NCBI GenBank assembly: GCA_043816955.1
Contig: JBDRHL010000190.1
Location: forward strand, 10,245-74,244
Source of the DNA: JBDRHL01 sp043816955
GTDB taxonomy: Bacteria; Planctomycetota; Phycisphaerae; Sedimentisphaerales; CAYZTY01
Reading direction: 5' to 3'
DNA: 64,000 nucleotides
The position numbers were made by a program, and so were the translations under genes. Each line of letters begins with the position of its first letter. The first letter of the stretch is position 1. Shown piece by piece: positions 18,221 to 27,233 of the stretch. The notes below the pieces were generated by a model, which saw nothing but the letters and a program-made list of their open reading frames with translations, had not been told where the DNA came from and did not search any database.

Positions 18221-19591
18221 TCAGACGGTAATTTTTGCAATTTCTCTGAAACTGAAAAAGACAATTCCCACAAGAAAAAGAATAAGTGATTTGACGGCAA
18301 TCATCACAGCAACGATTCTGCTGAGGGCAGACCAGGTTATTAGTCTTCCTGGTACAAGATATTCGGAAGGATTTGACTGGTTGAATTTCGGCAGGAATGC
18401 TATCAGCGGTCGGACAGTGAAATCAAAAACATTGTTCCATGTGATGTTCATGAACGTGAAAGAGTCGGTGATGAAGCCGCTCATTACCGCGATCAGGAAC
18501 ACAACAAGGCAGATCAGGACAGCGACAGGAAACGACAGCCAGGTTGCTGCAAAGATTCCCAATGCTGCCAGGAAGATCAATCGGACCAGAATCAGCAGAA
18601 CAGCCCTTATATAATTTGCCGTGAATGAATCAGCCTTGTAAAGTATTTCCAGGCCGTCCTCGAAAGGAAAGACCACGACGGTGTTATTCATCTGCGGGAT
18701 ATTTTGAAACACGACCGCCAGATACCCGTCGGGTGATACGGCATCGCCGGGCACAACAATTTCATGAAAGGCTTTTATCAGGTCTTTGCGATCAAACTGG
18801 TATAGCGGAGCCTTGCTGCGGGCAAGACCCAGCCGAATCTGTCTGTCGTCACCAATATACCATCTGCTGTAGACACTTTTATCAATCGGTGTAACCGAAA
18901 CGTCATATTTGAATCTTACGAACAGCATGTCATCGGGTCCAAGGGGCTTGATGTTATCGAATTGCCAGGCTATCTCAGTGCCGGGTGCAGCGGCGCGTTT
19001 TTCCAGTTGTTTATGCATCTTAAGGTATGAAAGGACCTGCATGCGCGTCATATTTTCGGGCAATTGTCCTGCCCGTTGAAGTTTATGGTATTCTTCCATT
19101 GCTTCTGCTGTAACATCCATAACCGGGGGTACGAGGCTGGCTCTTGCGGTAAAGAATTCATTATCGGCCTGGATGATCTGGTCGGCAGGCACATCGGTCA
19201 ATTTTCGTATTCCGATTGTAAAACAATAAATAATCACTGTGAAAGTGACCAGAAGGGCTGTGTCCAGCAGGACAACGCCAAGCAATTTTCCGAGCAGCAG
19301 TTGATAGCGTCTTACAGGTTTTGTGACAACGGTGAAGATCTGTTTTTGGGTGATATCGCTTGTGAGCGAGTAGGTGGAGACAACTATTGTGAGCAAACAG
19401 AGCAGCAGGCTTGTCAGCGACATGCTATAGCTTACGAACGTCTGCAATTTCCCCTTGAGAGTGCTGTCCCCCGTAATTGTGATGCCCATAATCGGCAGAG
19501 CGATACTCAGGAGAACGGCAAAAACAACAGCCGTTTTCATTCTCACCGCCTGGGCAACGGTATTCCTTGCGACAGCCCAAACGCTATGCAT
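18221..19591 (-). CDS. ABC-2 type transporter permease with a large external domain
   Basis: The 456-residue membrane protein begins with MHSVWAVARNTVAQAVRMKT and has several membrane segments. The conserved ABC-2 coupling region DITQKQIFTVVTKPVRRYQ lies near residue 80. Between the first and second groups of helices is a hydrophilic domain of about 170 residues, probably on the outer face. Its start overlaps the ABC ATPase stop by 8 bases, so the two form one exporter. The substrate is not evident. Confidence 0.85.
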   Translation of the reverse strand: MHSVWAVARNTVAQAVRMKTAVVFAVLLSIALPIMGITITGDSTLKGKLQTFVSYSMSLTSLLLCLLTIVVSTYSLTSDITQKQIFTVVTKPVRRYQLLLGKLLGVVLLDTALLVTFTVIIYCFTIGIRKLTDVPADQIIQADNEFFTARASLVPPVMDVTAEAMEEYHKLQRAGQLPENMTRMQVLSYLKMHKQLEKRAAAPGTEIAWQFDNIKPLGPDDMLFVRFKYDVSVTPIDKSVYSRWYIGDDRQIRLGLARSKAPLYQFDRKDLIKAFHEIVVPGDAVSPDGYLAVVFQNIPQMNNTVVVFPFEDGLEILYKADSFTANYIRAVLLILVRLIFLAALGIFAATWLSFPVAVLICLVVFLIAVMSGFITDSFTFMNITWNNVFDFTVRPLIAFLPKFNQSNPSEYLVPGRLITWSALSRIVAVMIAVKSLILFLVGIVFFSFREIAKITV

Positions 19592-20846
19592 TTTCAGCCT
19601 CGCTGTTTTTCCCAGGCCTGTCTTTATCAGCCTGTCGGACAGTATCGATGTTCTGATCAGTAAGCCTGCTTAGAATGTCTTTGGCGTCCTGAGCGGATTC
19701 GGTTTCTATCTCAGCAGGCTCTGATGAAGTCACAGGTTCGGTTCTCACGGGCCCGGGGGCTTGTGTCAACTCCTGAAGAAGCTCCCTGTCCGGCTGAGGC
19801 TTTCGCGGCTCGGCTGGTTCGGCAGAAGCGGGCTCAGGTTCAACTACCGGCCGGGAGGCAGGCGCCGAAACAAGTTTGTCGAGTATTTCCGAAGCTGGGG
19901 GAACAGCGAGAAAATTACTGATAGCGGTCTTGCTGACCGCTCCGCTGGTGGGGCGGGCCTGTTTTTGTGCTTCTTCGACAATCCTGACGAAGAAGGCTTC
20001 GAGCTTTTCCATAGGAGCCGCCAGCTGGTATTGTTCCTGTTCCGCCCGGATGATCTGTGATATTTTCTGCATCGCTTCGGAGCTGAGATTGCCGGTTGTG
20101 ATCTGGCATTTTTCGGTTCTCTGTAAAAGCTCTTTTACATAGCCCTGGCTCTGGAGCCTGCCGCCATATAATATGGCGATTCTGTCGCAGATGTCCTCCA
20201 CATCGGCGAGGAGGTGGCTGCAAAGAAGGATTGTTTTGCCCCGCTTTGCAAGCTGCCTGATAAGGTCCTTTATCTGCCTTGTGCCTATGGGGTCGAGCCC
20301 GGTTGTAGGTTCATCGAGGATGAGCAGATCGGGATCGTTGATCAGTGCCTGGGCGAGCCCGATACGCCTTGCCATGCCTTTCGAAAAGGTCCCGACAGGC
20401 CTGTTAGCCATAGCTTCGAGTCCGACCATTTGAAGCAGCGCTTCAATTCGCATTTTGCGAACCTTGGCTCTTAGCCCGAAGAGTCTGCCGTAAAAGTCGA
20501 GCGTTTCGACAGCGCTTAAATACCTGTACAGGTAAGATTCCTCTGGCAGAAAGCCTATTCTGCTGTTTATTTTCGGTGAGCTGCTGTCCCCGCCCAGAAC
20601 GATGGCTTTACCCCTTGTAGGATGCAGAAGGGACAGAAGCACTTTTATAGTGGTGGTTTTTCCGGAGCCGTTCGGCCCTAAAAGGCCGAAAACCTCATTG
20701 TATTTGATTTTCAGACTCAGATCATCGACGGCAATAACTTTATGACGGCCCCACCAGTCACAGAAGGTTTTCGTCAAGCCAAACGTCTCGACAGCGTATT
20801 TTTTGTTTTCAGCAATCACTGTTTTTCTCTGAATGATTCTTTTCAC
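19584..20846 (-). CDS. ABC transporter ATP-binding protein with a long disordered tail
   Basis: The first 300 residues are a standard ABC ATPase: Walker A GPNGSGKTTT, signature FSKGMARRIGLAQAL, Walker B LLILDEPTTGLD and switch His in LLCSHLL. The remaining 120 or so residues are rich in Pro, Glu and Ala and look disordered. Three similar short helices occur there: SEILDKLVSA, RELLQELTQA and KDILSRLTDQ. Such a tail is unusual for an ABC-2 ATPase and may dock a partner. The gene overlaps the upstream P-type ATPase by 4 bases and the permease by 8. Confidence 0.92.
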   Translation of the reverse strand: MKRIIQRKTVIAENKKYAVETFGLTKTFCDWWGRHKVIAVDDLSLKIKYNEVFGLLGPNGSGKTTTIKVLLSLLHPTRGKAIVLGGDSSSPKINSRIGFLPEESYLYRYLSAVETLDFYGRLFGLRAKVRKMRIEALLQMVGLEAMANRPVGTFSKGMARRIGLAQALINDPDLLILDEPTTGLDPIGTRQIKDLIRQLAKRGKTILLCSHLLADVEDICDRIAILYGGRLQSQGYVKELLQRTEKCQITTGNLSSEAMQKISQIIRAEQEQYQLAAPMEKLEAFFVRIVEEAQKQARPTSGAVSKTAISNFLAVPPASEILDKLVSAPASRPVVEPEPASAEPAEPRKPQPDRELLQELTQAPGPVRTEPVTSSEPAEIETESAQDAKDILSRLTDQNIDTVRQADKDRPGKNSEAENA

Positions 20847-22795
20847 ACATCAGGCTGGCCGGCAGGTTGTTCGTGTGGTCTTAATTCTTCGCCGAATCTG
20901 ACAAGCCTTGCGCTGTTGAAGACAACGATAAGTGATCCTGCGAAGTGAAGGGCAGCAGCGAGCATGGGCGGAAGCCAGTCGGCAGCAGCAGCGGCGACAC
21001 CAAGAATGATGAACAGCACACCAAAGATCAGGTTCTGATTAATGACCGCCCTGGTTTTGCGCGAAAGACGCATAAGGAAGGGCAATCGTTTGAGGTCATC
21101 GCTCATCAATGCAATCGAGGCGGAGTTGATCGCGACATCGCTTCCCGCTGCTCCCATGGCGATTCCAAGATCACCAGCAGCTAGTGCCGGTGCATCATTT
21201 ATTCCGTCGCCGACGACAACAACGAAATGGCCGTCCTTTTTAAGCTGCTCAACTATGCTGAGCTTGTCCTGGGGCAGACAGTTGGCTTTTACATCAGTAC
21301 AACCCAGTTCGGAGGCGACCCTGTGGGCAACTTCGGGCCTGTCACCTGTAAGCATTGTTACTCTTTTGACGCCCATATCGAGCAGGTCTCTGACAGCGTG
21401 GCTTGCCTCCGGCCTGGTTTTATCCTGTAAGCCTATCCAGCCGATGCAGGTTGAGTCTTTGGCAACATATAAAGTGCTGAAGCCCTGCTCTTCATGGAGT
21501 GCGGGATCCGGCACGGTCGCAACGTCGATGCCGTTTTCCTGCAGAAATGTGTCTCTGCCCACGATAACGCGTGATCCGTTTACCGAAGCGGTTACACCTT
21601 TTCCCGGTGTTTCCCTGAACTGATCGGACTCGGCAAGGTCCAGCCTGGCTTCTTTGGCAACTTCAAGTAGTGCTCTTGCGGCAGGGTGCTTGCTCATGTG
21701 CTCGGCAGATGCTGCCAGGCTGAGCAAATCGGAAGGTTCCACATTCTGTGCAGGGGTGAGCTTTGTAACGTACAAACGTCCTGTTGTCAGGGTTCCTGTT
21801 TTGTCAAAAACGATGGCTGTCATTTTTCCCGCGACCTCCAGGTCGGCGACTGTCTTGATAAGTATGCCCACCCTGGCAGCTGCCGAAAGCGCAGCTACCA
21901 TTGCCGTCGGGGTGGCAAGTATCAGCGCGCACGGACACGAGACAATAAGTACCGCAATTGTGCTGTTCATCTCTCTTCTGAAAAACAGCACGATGCCCGC
22001 AATCATAAGGATGGTCGGCAGATACCACCTGACGTATTTATCAATTATTCTCATGATCGGAATTCGGGTTTTTTCTGCCATTATTATCAACGACTGGACT
22101 TTTCCAAGGGTCGTGTCTTTTCCCGCCTTGACGACGTTTATATCCAAAGCTCCCGTCAGATTGGTTGTCCCGGCAAAAACCTGCATACCGGGGACCTTAT
22201 CGACGGGCAGTGATTCGCCGGTAATTGTCGCTTCGTTTACTGAGCTTAGTCCTGTAACAACTTCGCCGTCAGCAGGGATATTGTCGCCGGGGCGAACACG
22301 GATAATATTGCCGGGTTTTAATTGGCTTACGTTTGTTTCCTTCTCCGGGCCGTCGGCGGTAACAAGCAGGGCTGTTGTAGGCGTAAGTCTTATCAGCGAC
22401 TCAATCGAGGCCCGTGCCCCCAGGGCAGTTCTGGTTTCAACAAGCTCTCCCAGAAGCATGAAGAATGCGACTATTCCTGCGGTCAGGTACTCGCCGGTGG
22501 CAAAGGCGGCTATGATTGCAAGTGCTGCCAGCTCATCCATGTGAAGATGCTTGTGGATAATACCTTCGATAGCGTGAATGACAATGGGCGCACCAAGCAG
22601 AATAGAAGCCAGCATGGCAAGCAATTGTACAACTTCACTATCTTTGCCATAGAAGACAGGTGCGATTAAACTGTTAATCAGGAGGACTCCGCCTGCCATG
22701 GTGGCCAGCAGTGCCAGGCTTACGCGCATCTGCTTTGCGTGTGTATGGCTGGTATCCAACTCGTGGTCTTTAAGATGTAGGTGTTTATGCGCCAT
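20843..22795 (-). CDS. Heavy-metal P1B-type ATPase (Zn/Cd/Pb class)
   Basis: This 650-residue ATP-driven metal pump has the membrane CPC motif (VSCPCALILATPTA), phosphorylation site DKTGTLTTG, the HP pair of P1B pumps (MSKHPAARAL), TGDRPEVA and GDGINDAPALA. The N-terminus is His-rich (MAHKHLHLKDHELDTSHTH) and has no CxxC metal-binding domain. The CPC motif and the sequence after the hinge resemble ZntA/CadA pumps, so export of zinc or cadmium is likely. It lies between an HflK-like gene and ABC exporter genes with a 4-base overlap, an odd setting. Confidence 0.92.
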   Translation of the reverse strand: MAHKHLHLKDHELDTSHTHAKQMRVSLALLATMAGGVLLINSLIAPVFYGKDSEVVQLLAMLASILLGAPIVIHAIEGIIHKHLHMDELAALAIIAAFATGEYLTAGIVAFFMLLGELVETRTALGARASIESLIRLTPTTALLVTADGPEKETNVSQLKPGNIIRVRPGDNIPADGEVVTGLSSVNEATITGESLPVDKVPGMQVFAGTTNLTGALDINVVKAGKDTTLGKVQSLIIMAEKTRIPIMRIIDKYVRWYLPTILMIAGIVLFFRREMNSTIAVLIVSCPCALILATPTAMVAALSAAARVGILIKTVADLEVAGKMTAIVFDKTGTLTTGRLYVTKLTPAQNVEPSDLLSLAASAEHMSKHPAARALLEVAKEARLDLAESDQFRETPGKGVTASVNGSRVIVGRDTFLQENGIDVATVPDPALHEEQGFSTLYVAKDSTCIGWIGLQDKTRPEASHAVRDLLDMGVKRVTMLTGDRPEVAHRVASELGCTDVKANCLPQDKLSIVEQLKKDGHFVVVVGDGINDAPALAAGDLGIAMGAAGSDVAINSASIALMSDDLKRLPFLMRLSRKTRAVINQNLIFGVLFIILGVAAAAADWLPPMLAAALHFAGSLIVVFNSARLVRFGEELRPHEQPAGQPDV

Positions 22796-22830
22796 TGTCT
22801 TTTCGGTTTCTATTTTCCTCTATCAGGTTA

Positions 22831-24105
22831 CTATTGTTTTTTCGGTTTGGCGGCAGGGTCCCTGTTAAGCTGTATCCGAAGCTGGCGTTTCTGGCCCTGT
22901 ATAGAAGGTTCGATAATTATTTTTTCATCGGCTTTTTCGAGCACTTCTTCAACGGCTTGCTGATATATCTTCTGTATGACAAGTTTTGGTCTTTGGCGAT
23001 ATTCAGGCAGGATGGCTTTGAAGTAATCGGAGTTAGCCTTTGCCGACTGGACGACCTGAGTTCTGTAGGTCTGTGCCTGATTGATAATCTCTCTTGCGGT
23101 GCCGGTGAGTCCGGACCATAGAAGTTCGATATGTTCCTCGTTAGTATTTTTACTCTGCAGGGTGCTGAGCAATTCGTCAACCATACTGCCTCCGGCATCG
23201 ATCAGGAGGTTCCTGGCGTAGCTTTCGGCTTCGCGTTTGAGTGTCTGTTTTTCCTGGCGTGCTTCAGTGGATCTGCGGAAGTCATCAGCGACCTGGCGAG
23301 GGGGGTTGCTTTGATAAAGCTCCATGGATTTTACCTCGATTCCGCTATCTATGGCATCGAGCTTTTGCTGAAGGAGGATTTTTGCCCTGGCGGCAATATC
23401 GGCTTCGCTTCGTATGGCTTCATCGATGCTGAAGTTGACCATTGTGGCGACGATGGCGTCTCGCGCCAATGCCCGCAGCAAAGATGTTGCGCTTTGCGGT
23501 ATCACATCGGCGTAGCTTTCGCCCGGCTTTACATCGCGAACATATATGTTTTTGAAGAAAAGTTCGGGATCGCCGATGACGTATGTGAGGCGCCATTTTG
23601 TATGGACGATATTGTAATCATTGCCGCTTACGCCGGCGATGTTTTCATTGCGCGTAAGGCAGTATCCGTCTCGCCGGGGATCAAGCGTTTTTCGTATGAA
23701 AGGCCTCTGATTGGGGGCAATGCCCAGCTTTTCCAGATCAGTTTCCTCATACCAGAACGATTCTATGGGTACCGACATTACCTTTTTTACGGGGATCTTG
23801 ATGATTTCGTCGATGGGATACGGGAAAGCCCAGTGAAATGCGCCCGGGCCTCGCAGCCGCTGCTCGCCCAGCCCGCAAATTCTGCCGAAGCGCAGTACCA
23901 GCCCCTGCTCTTCGGGTGCGATGATAAAAAACCCGGAAGCCATGAAAAAGAGCACCAGGACGACCATTATAATTTTAAGTATGGTGAAGCTGACTTTCAG
24001 GGCGTCTGCGAGCGATTTGCCGGCAGTATCGAGCTGTTCTGTGCCGGCTTCTTTTGGCAGCGTTGTCAGCAATGATCCGGTATTTTTCCTGTTCTGGTCG
24101 GCCAT
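22831..24105 (-). CDS. hflK: SPFH/band 7 protein, HflK-like
   Basis: The 424-residue protein has one membrane helix (IIMVVLVLFFMASGFFII, residues 42-62), then a band 7 domain starting EEQGLVLRFGRI with GPGAFHWAFPYPIDEI. A long coiled-coil region rich in Gln, Arg and Glu follows (residues 260-390). This matches HflK, which with HflC forms a cage around FtsH. An insertion of about 40 residues follows the PYPID motif (ETDLEKLGIAPNQRPFIRK region). It lies 21 bases after the HflC-like gene. FtsH is not in the window. Confidence 0.85.
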   Translation of the reverse strand: MADQNRKNTGSLLTTLPKEAGTEQLDTAGKSLADALKVSFTILKIIMVVLVLFFMASGFFIIAPEEQGLVLRFGRICGLGEQRLRGPGAFHWAFPYPIDEIIKIPVKKVMSVPIESFWYEETDLEKLGIAPNQRPFIRKTLDPRRDGYCLTRNENIAGVSGNDYNIVHTKWRLTYVIGDPELFFKNIYVRDVKPGESYADVIPQSATSLLRALARDAIVATMVNFSIDEAIRSEADIAARAKILLQQKLDAIDSGIEVKSMELYQSNPPRQVADDFRRSTEARQEKQTLKREAESYARNLLIDAGGSMVDELLSTLQSKNTNEEHIELLWSGLTGTAREIINQAQTYRTQVVQSAKANSDYFKAILPEYRQRPKLVIQKIYQQAVEEVLEKADEKIIIEPSIQGQKRQLRIQLNRDPAAKPKKQ

Positions 24106-24126
24106 ATTATTATCTCGTATGAAATA

Positions 24127-25017
24127 CTATTTCGGCTGTAGTTGCGGCATTTCCTTGAGCAGATTGAACGGCTCACTTTGCCCGCTTAGAACAATAGTCG
24201 ATCTTTCCGCCAGTATTTTCTCCAGCGCCTCAATGTTTCTCAGGAAGATCGCCAGGTCCTCATCATCTTTGAGCATTTTGTAGTATTTAGCAGCTTCAGC
24301 ATCTCCGGAGCCGCGTATCGCCTTTGCGCGTGCCTCAGCGGCAGCAACAAGGATACTCTTCTTTCTATCCGCCTGGCCTTTGATGAAGACTTCTTCGGCC
24401 TGACCTTCGGCGATGATGGCGTCGGCAATTGCCTTGCGGTCGGCGCGGATTCTGGCGAAAACAGCCTCGGTAACCTTTTCGCTTACACCAAGCTGTTTGA
24501 TTCCGACGGTTTTTATTTCGATACCGAAGGTTTTTTCAACCTGCTGTCTGAGCGCCTCAGCCATCTCGGCTTCTATCTGGTCAAATTTGATTTTTTCAGG
24601 GTTGGCGTTGACAAAATCTCCGAAATGATGCCTGCCGACGACGTTGTTCTGAGCGGCGCGGAGAAGACTGTAAAGGTGCTTTTCTGCGTCCCTGACCGTC
24701 CCGACTTTTTCGAGAAATATGCGGGGATCGCCGATCTTCCAGACCACATAAGAAGTTACAACTATTGATGCACCGCCTCTCGTGGTGGTCTCTTCCAGGA
24801 CGCCTTCGTAGAGCCGCAGCCTGGAGTCAAAGACGTGGATCCTTTCGATCGGCCAGGGTAATTTCCAGTAAAGTCCGGGTTCGGTCAGAGGCCTTTTCGG
24901 TTCGCCGAATCGGGTAACGACCACCGATTGGGTTTCACGCACCTGGAACGAGACAGCCAAAAGTATAAGAATAGCTACGACCAGAACTACAAAAACTGTA
25001 ACAGCTAGGTTTTTCAT
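24127..25017 (-). CDS. hflC: SPFH/band 7 protein, HflC-like
   Basis: The protein has 296 residues with an N-terminal membrane helix (LAVTVFVVLVVAILILLAVS), a band 7 domain (ETQSVVVTRFGEPKRPLTEP, GLYWKLPWPIERIHVFDSR) and a helical region with the AEGQAEEVFIKGQADRKKS pattern of HflC. Length and layout fit HflC. Its start overlaps the stop of the large SPFH fusion by 4 bases (ATGA), and it precedes the HflK-like gene. Order HflC then HflK is the reverse of the classical hflK-hflC. Confidence 0.87.
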   Translation of the reverse strand: MKNLAVTVFVVLVVAILILLAVSFQVRETQSVVVTRFGEPKRPLTEPGLYWKLPWPIERIHVFDSRLRLYEGVLEETTTRGGASIVVTSYVVWKIGDPRIFLEKVGTVRDAEKHLYSLLRAAQNNVVGRHHFGDFVNANPEKIKFDQIEAEMAEALRQQVEKTFGIEIKTVGIKQLGVSEKVTEAVFARIRADRKAIADAIIAEGQAEEVFIKGQADRKKSILVAAAEARAKAIRGSGDAEAAKYYKMLKDDEDLAIFLRNIEALEKILAERSTIVLSGQSEPFNLLKEMPQLQPK

Positions 25018-27101
25018 TTCTTGGTTTCCTTTTCAATGCCCGACAGCTCATACAAACTGGGTGTCAGTTTCTCTTTGACATCGACTTCAAATATCTGCAG
25101 GTCATTTTCGTCGGCAATGACCACATACTTCCTGATCGACGCGAGGGTTCCTTCCAGCATGGCTAATCGCAGCTGTTGTTTGTAGATTTTCTCAGCGGCC
25201 TGATAAGCCTTAAGCTGCTCGGCAAAACGCAGGCCGGTTGCCTTTGCAAGCGTTGATTTTTCCCACGCATAGCTTTGCGCCTCGCTCAACTGGGCAAAAA
25301 CCTTCCCGCTGGCATTATTGAAGGCTTTTTCAAGTTCCTGCCCGGCCCGGGCCGTCGCAGCAGAAGTGCTGTCAGCCTGTTCGAGGTCTTTATGCCGCTG
25401 GTAAAGTTCGCACAGCTTGTCCGCCGCCTCGACAGAACCTGCCAGTGAACTTAATGTTTTCTTGCTGTAACCCTGTGCATCAAGGATCCTGGCCTGTTTT
25501 TGCTGCACAGACGCGATTACCGCCTGATAATCCCCGGCAACTTTCGGCGGCGGGTGGACACCCTGCAAACCGACAAAGATGATTTCCACGCCCAGGCCTG
25601 CCTTGTCTGCGGCGGCCTGGATACGTTCAACAAGCACCCCGGCGGCTGCTCCCCGTCCTGCGCCGAGAAGGCTCTCGCCGCGATCCTGAGAAGCAGGGTT
25701 CGAAGAACTCTGCTCATCCAGCTCCGATTCGATTTTTGCGCTGGCTGCTAACTGCACAAGCTGACGATAACAGATAGCTTCGAGGACTTTTTCGGAATCC
25801 TCGTGATTGTACAGGAACGAGTAAAGATCTTTCACGTGATATTGCACGGGCACAGCGGCGCGAACCAGGCTGACGGGGACGGCAACTTCCCCGCTGTAGG
25901 CTTCTTCAGTGCCCGTCGCCACCATGATATTGTATTCCTGCTGATAATGCTCGACATCCCAAAGGAGAGGTTCATTCTGATCACCATCACGGTCTTTGGG
26001 TACAAAGCCTATATTTATCTGCCTGATCTTTTTAACAGGGTACTTGTAAACGATGTCAATCGGCCAGGGAAATTTCAAATGCAATCCCGGCCCGATACTG
26101 CCTGTCTGCCGGCATTGCACCGCTTTGCCGAACCGCTCCAGGATTGCCTCTTCATCAGGTCTTACTACGAAGAGGGCGCTGAGCAGGTAAAGCACGACTA
26201 CGGAAAAGAGCACTAGCGGAACAATGGCTTGTGCTATGAGCTTGTAAAACCATGTCTGGGATACCTTGAAACCGAACTGGTAATCCAGGGCGCCGGCAGC
26301 GGTGTGGATTATCTGTCCAGGCTCACAGACCATTCCCAGCAGCCTGCTGTCAAATGCAGCCCGAGCGTATTGTTCCCCGGCCCTGGGTCTGTAAATGTCC
26401 AGAACGATATTCAGGGCTGTCTCAACGCCCAGAATGATCAAAAGTACCGGTATTGCGTATCGCAGCACGGCCAGGATGATTGCAAACTTAAACTGAAACA
26501 AGGCTAGTCCAATTGCCAGCAGGAAAGCCAGCACGGCACAGCAAAGCATATAGCTTGCACCGGAGCGTAACGGTTTCCAGCCGGTCTGTGCGGACATGCC
26601 AAGTGTGTATCTTGAAATAATGAAACTGACAAACGCAATAGCCGTCATATAAACGGCATTTACAAGAGGCTGCTTTATTGCCAGTTCCTCCGGCAGTGCA
26701 GCGAGCCTGAAAAGATACAGCCCGATGGTTATCATATAGACGGCTATGATGCCGGCGAAAACGGGAATGAACCACTTTTCCAGCAGTTGCAGCCGGCGCT
26801 GTGCGGTTGCGAAGAGTTCACCGCTTTCGGCATGTGTCTGAAATATTGTCATGCCCTCGGGGCTTTTGGCGAGCTGGGCGATATCAAGCTTTTCACGCTC
26901 TGCCAGGCTTCTCTGGTGGAACTGAACCCAGAGCACAAACCAGATAAGCAGCGTAGCCAGCAGCAGCCAGCCCAGATCAAAAACCGACACCGAACCGCTC
27001 CAGCGGCTGAGGATAAAACTGACAATGGTGAACACGGTGCTGATAACCAGACCGGTTACTGCTGTATGTTCTGCCCGCTTTTGCGAGATTCTCATGTTCA
27101 A
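25014..27101 (-). CDS. Multi-pass membrane protein fused to an SPFH/band 7 domain
   Basis: The protein has 695 residues. Residues 1-300 hold about eight membrane segments in groups, including GLVISTVFTIVSFILSRW and IPVFAGIIAVYMITIGLYLF. A final helix leads into a band 7 domain at about residue 315 (RPDEEAILERFGKAVQCR, GPGLHLKFPWPIDIVYKYPV), followed by a coiled-coil tail with an HflK-like pattern (QAVIASVQQKQARILDAQGY). HflK itself has one helix, so the extra multi-pass domain is unusual. It heads the run, coupled to the HflC-like gene by ATGA. The function of the membrane domain is unknown. Confidence 0.82.
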   Translation of the reverse strand: MNMRISQKRAEHTAVTGLVISTVFTIVSFILSRWSGSVSVFDLGWLLLATLLIWFVLWVQFHQRSLAEREKLDIAQLAKSPEGMTIFQTHAESGELFATAQRRLQLLEKWFIPVFAGIIAVYMITIGLYLFRLAALPEELAIKQPLVNAVYMTAIAFVSFIISRYTLGMSAQTGWKPLRSGASYMLCCAVLAFLLAIGLALFQFKFAIILAVLRYAIPVLLIILGVETALNIVLDIYRPRAGEQYARAAFDSRLLGMVCEPGQIIHTAAGALDYQFGFKVSQTWFYKLIAQAIVPLVLFSVVVLYLLSALFVVRPDEEAILERFGKAVQCRQTGSIGPGLHLKFPWPIDIVYKYPVKKIRQINIGFVPKDRDGDQNEPLLWDVEHYQQEYNIMVATGTEEAYSGEVAVPVSLVRAAVPVQYHVKDLYSFLYNHEDSEKVLEAICYRQLVQLAASAKIESELDEQSSSNPASQDRGESLLGAGRGAAAGVLVERIQAAADKAGLGVEIIFVGLQGVHPPPKVAGDYQAVIASVQQKQARILDAQGYSKKTLSSLAGSVEAADKLCELYQRHKDLEQADSTSAATARAGQELEKAFNNASGKVFAQLSEAQSYAWEKSTLAKATGLRFAEQLKAYQAAEKIYKQQLRLAMLEGTLASIRKYVVIADENDLQIFEVDVKEKLTPSLYELSGIEKETKK

Positions 27102-27233
27102 TTTCCTAATCCCAGCCAGTGAATAACAGAATTGCCGGTACAGTAGTATTGACTGCTAAGTACTTTACAAATCACAGATTTGGTACTATAACAGTACAAA
27201 GTTAAATAGTGTACAATAAAATTTGTGAAAACC

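Noticed and set aside
21654..22544. A 296-codon frame opposite the P-type ATPase
   Set aside because: It is the complementary strand of a well-supported gene and has a composition typical of such shadows.
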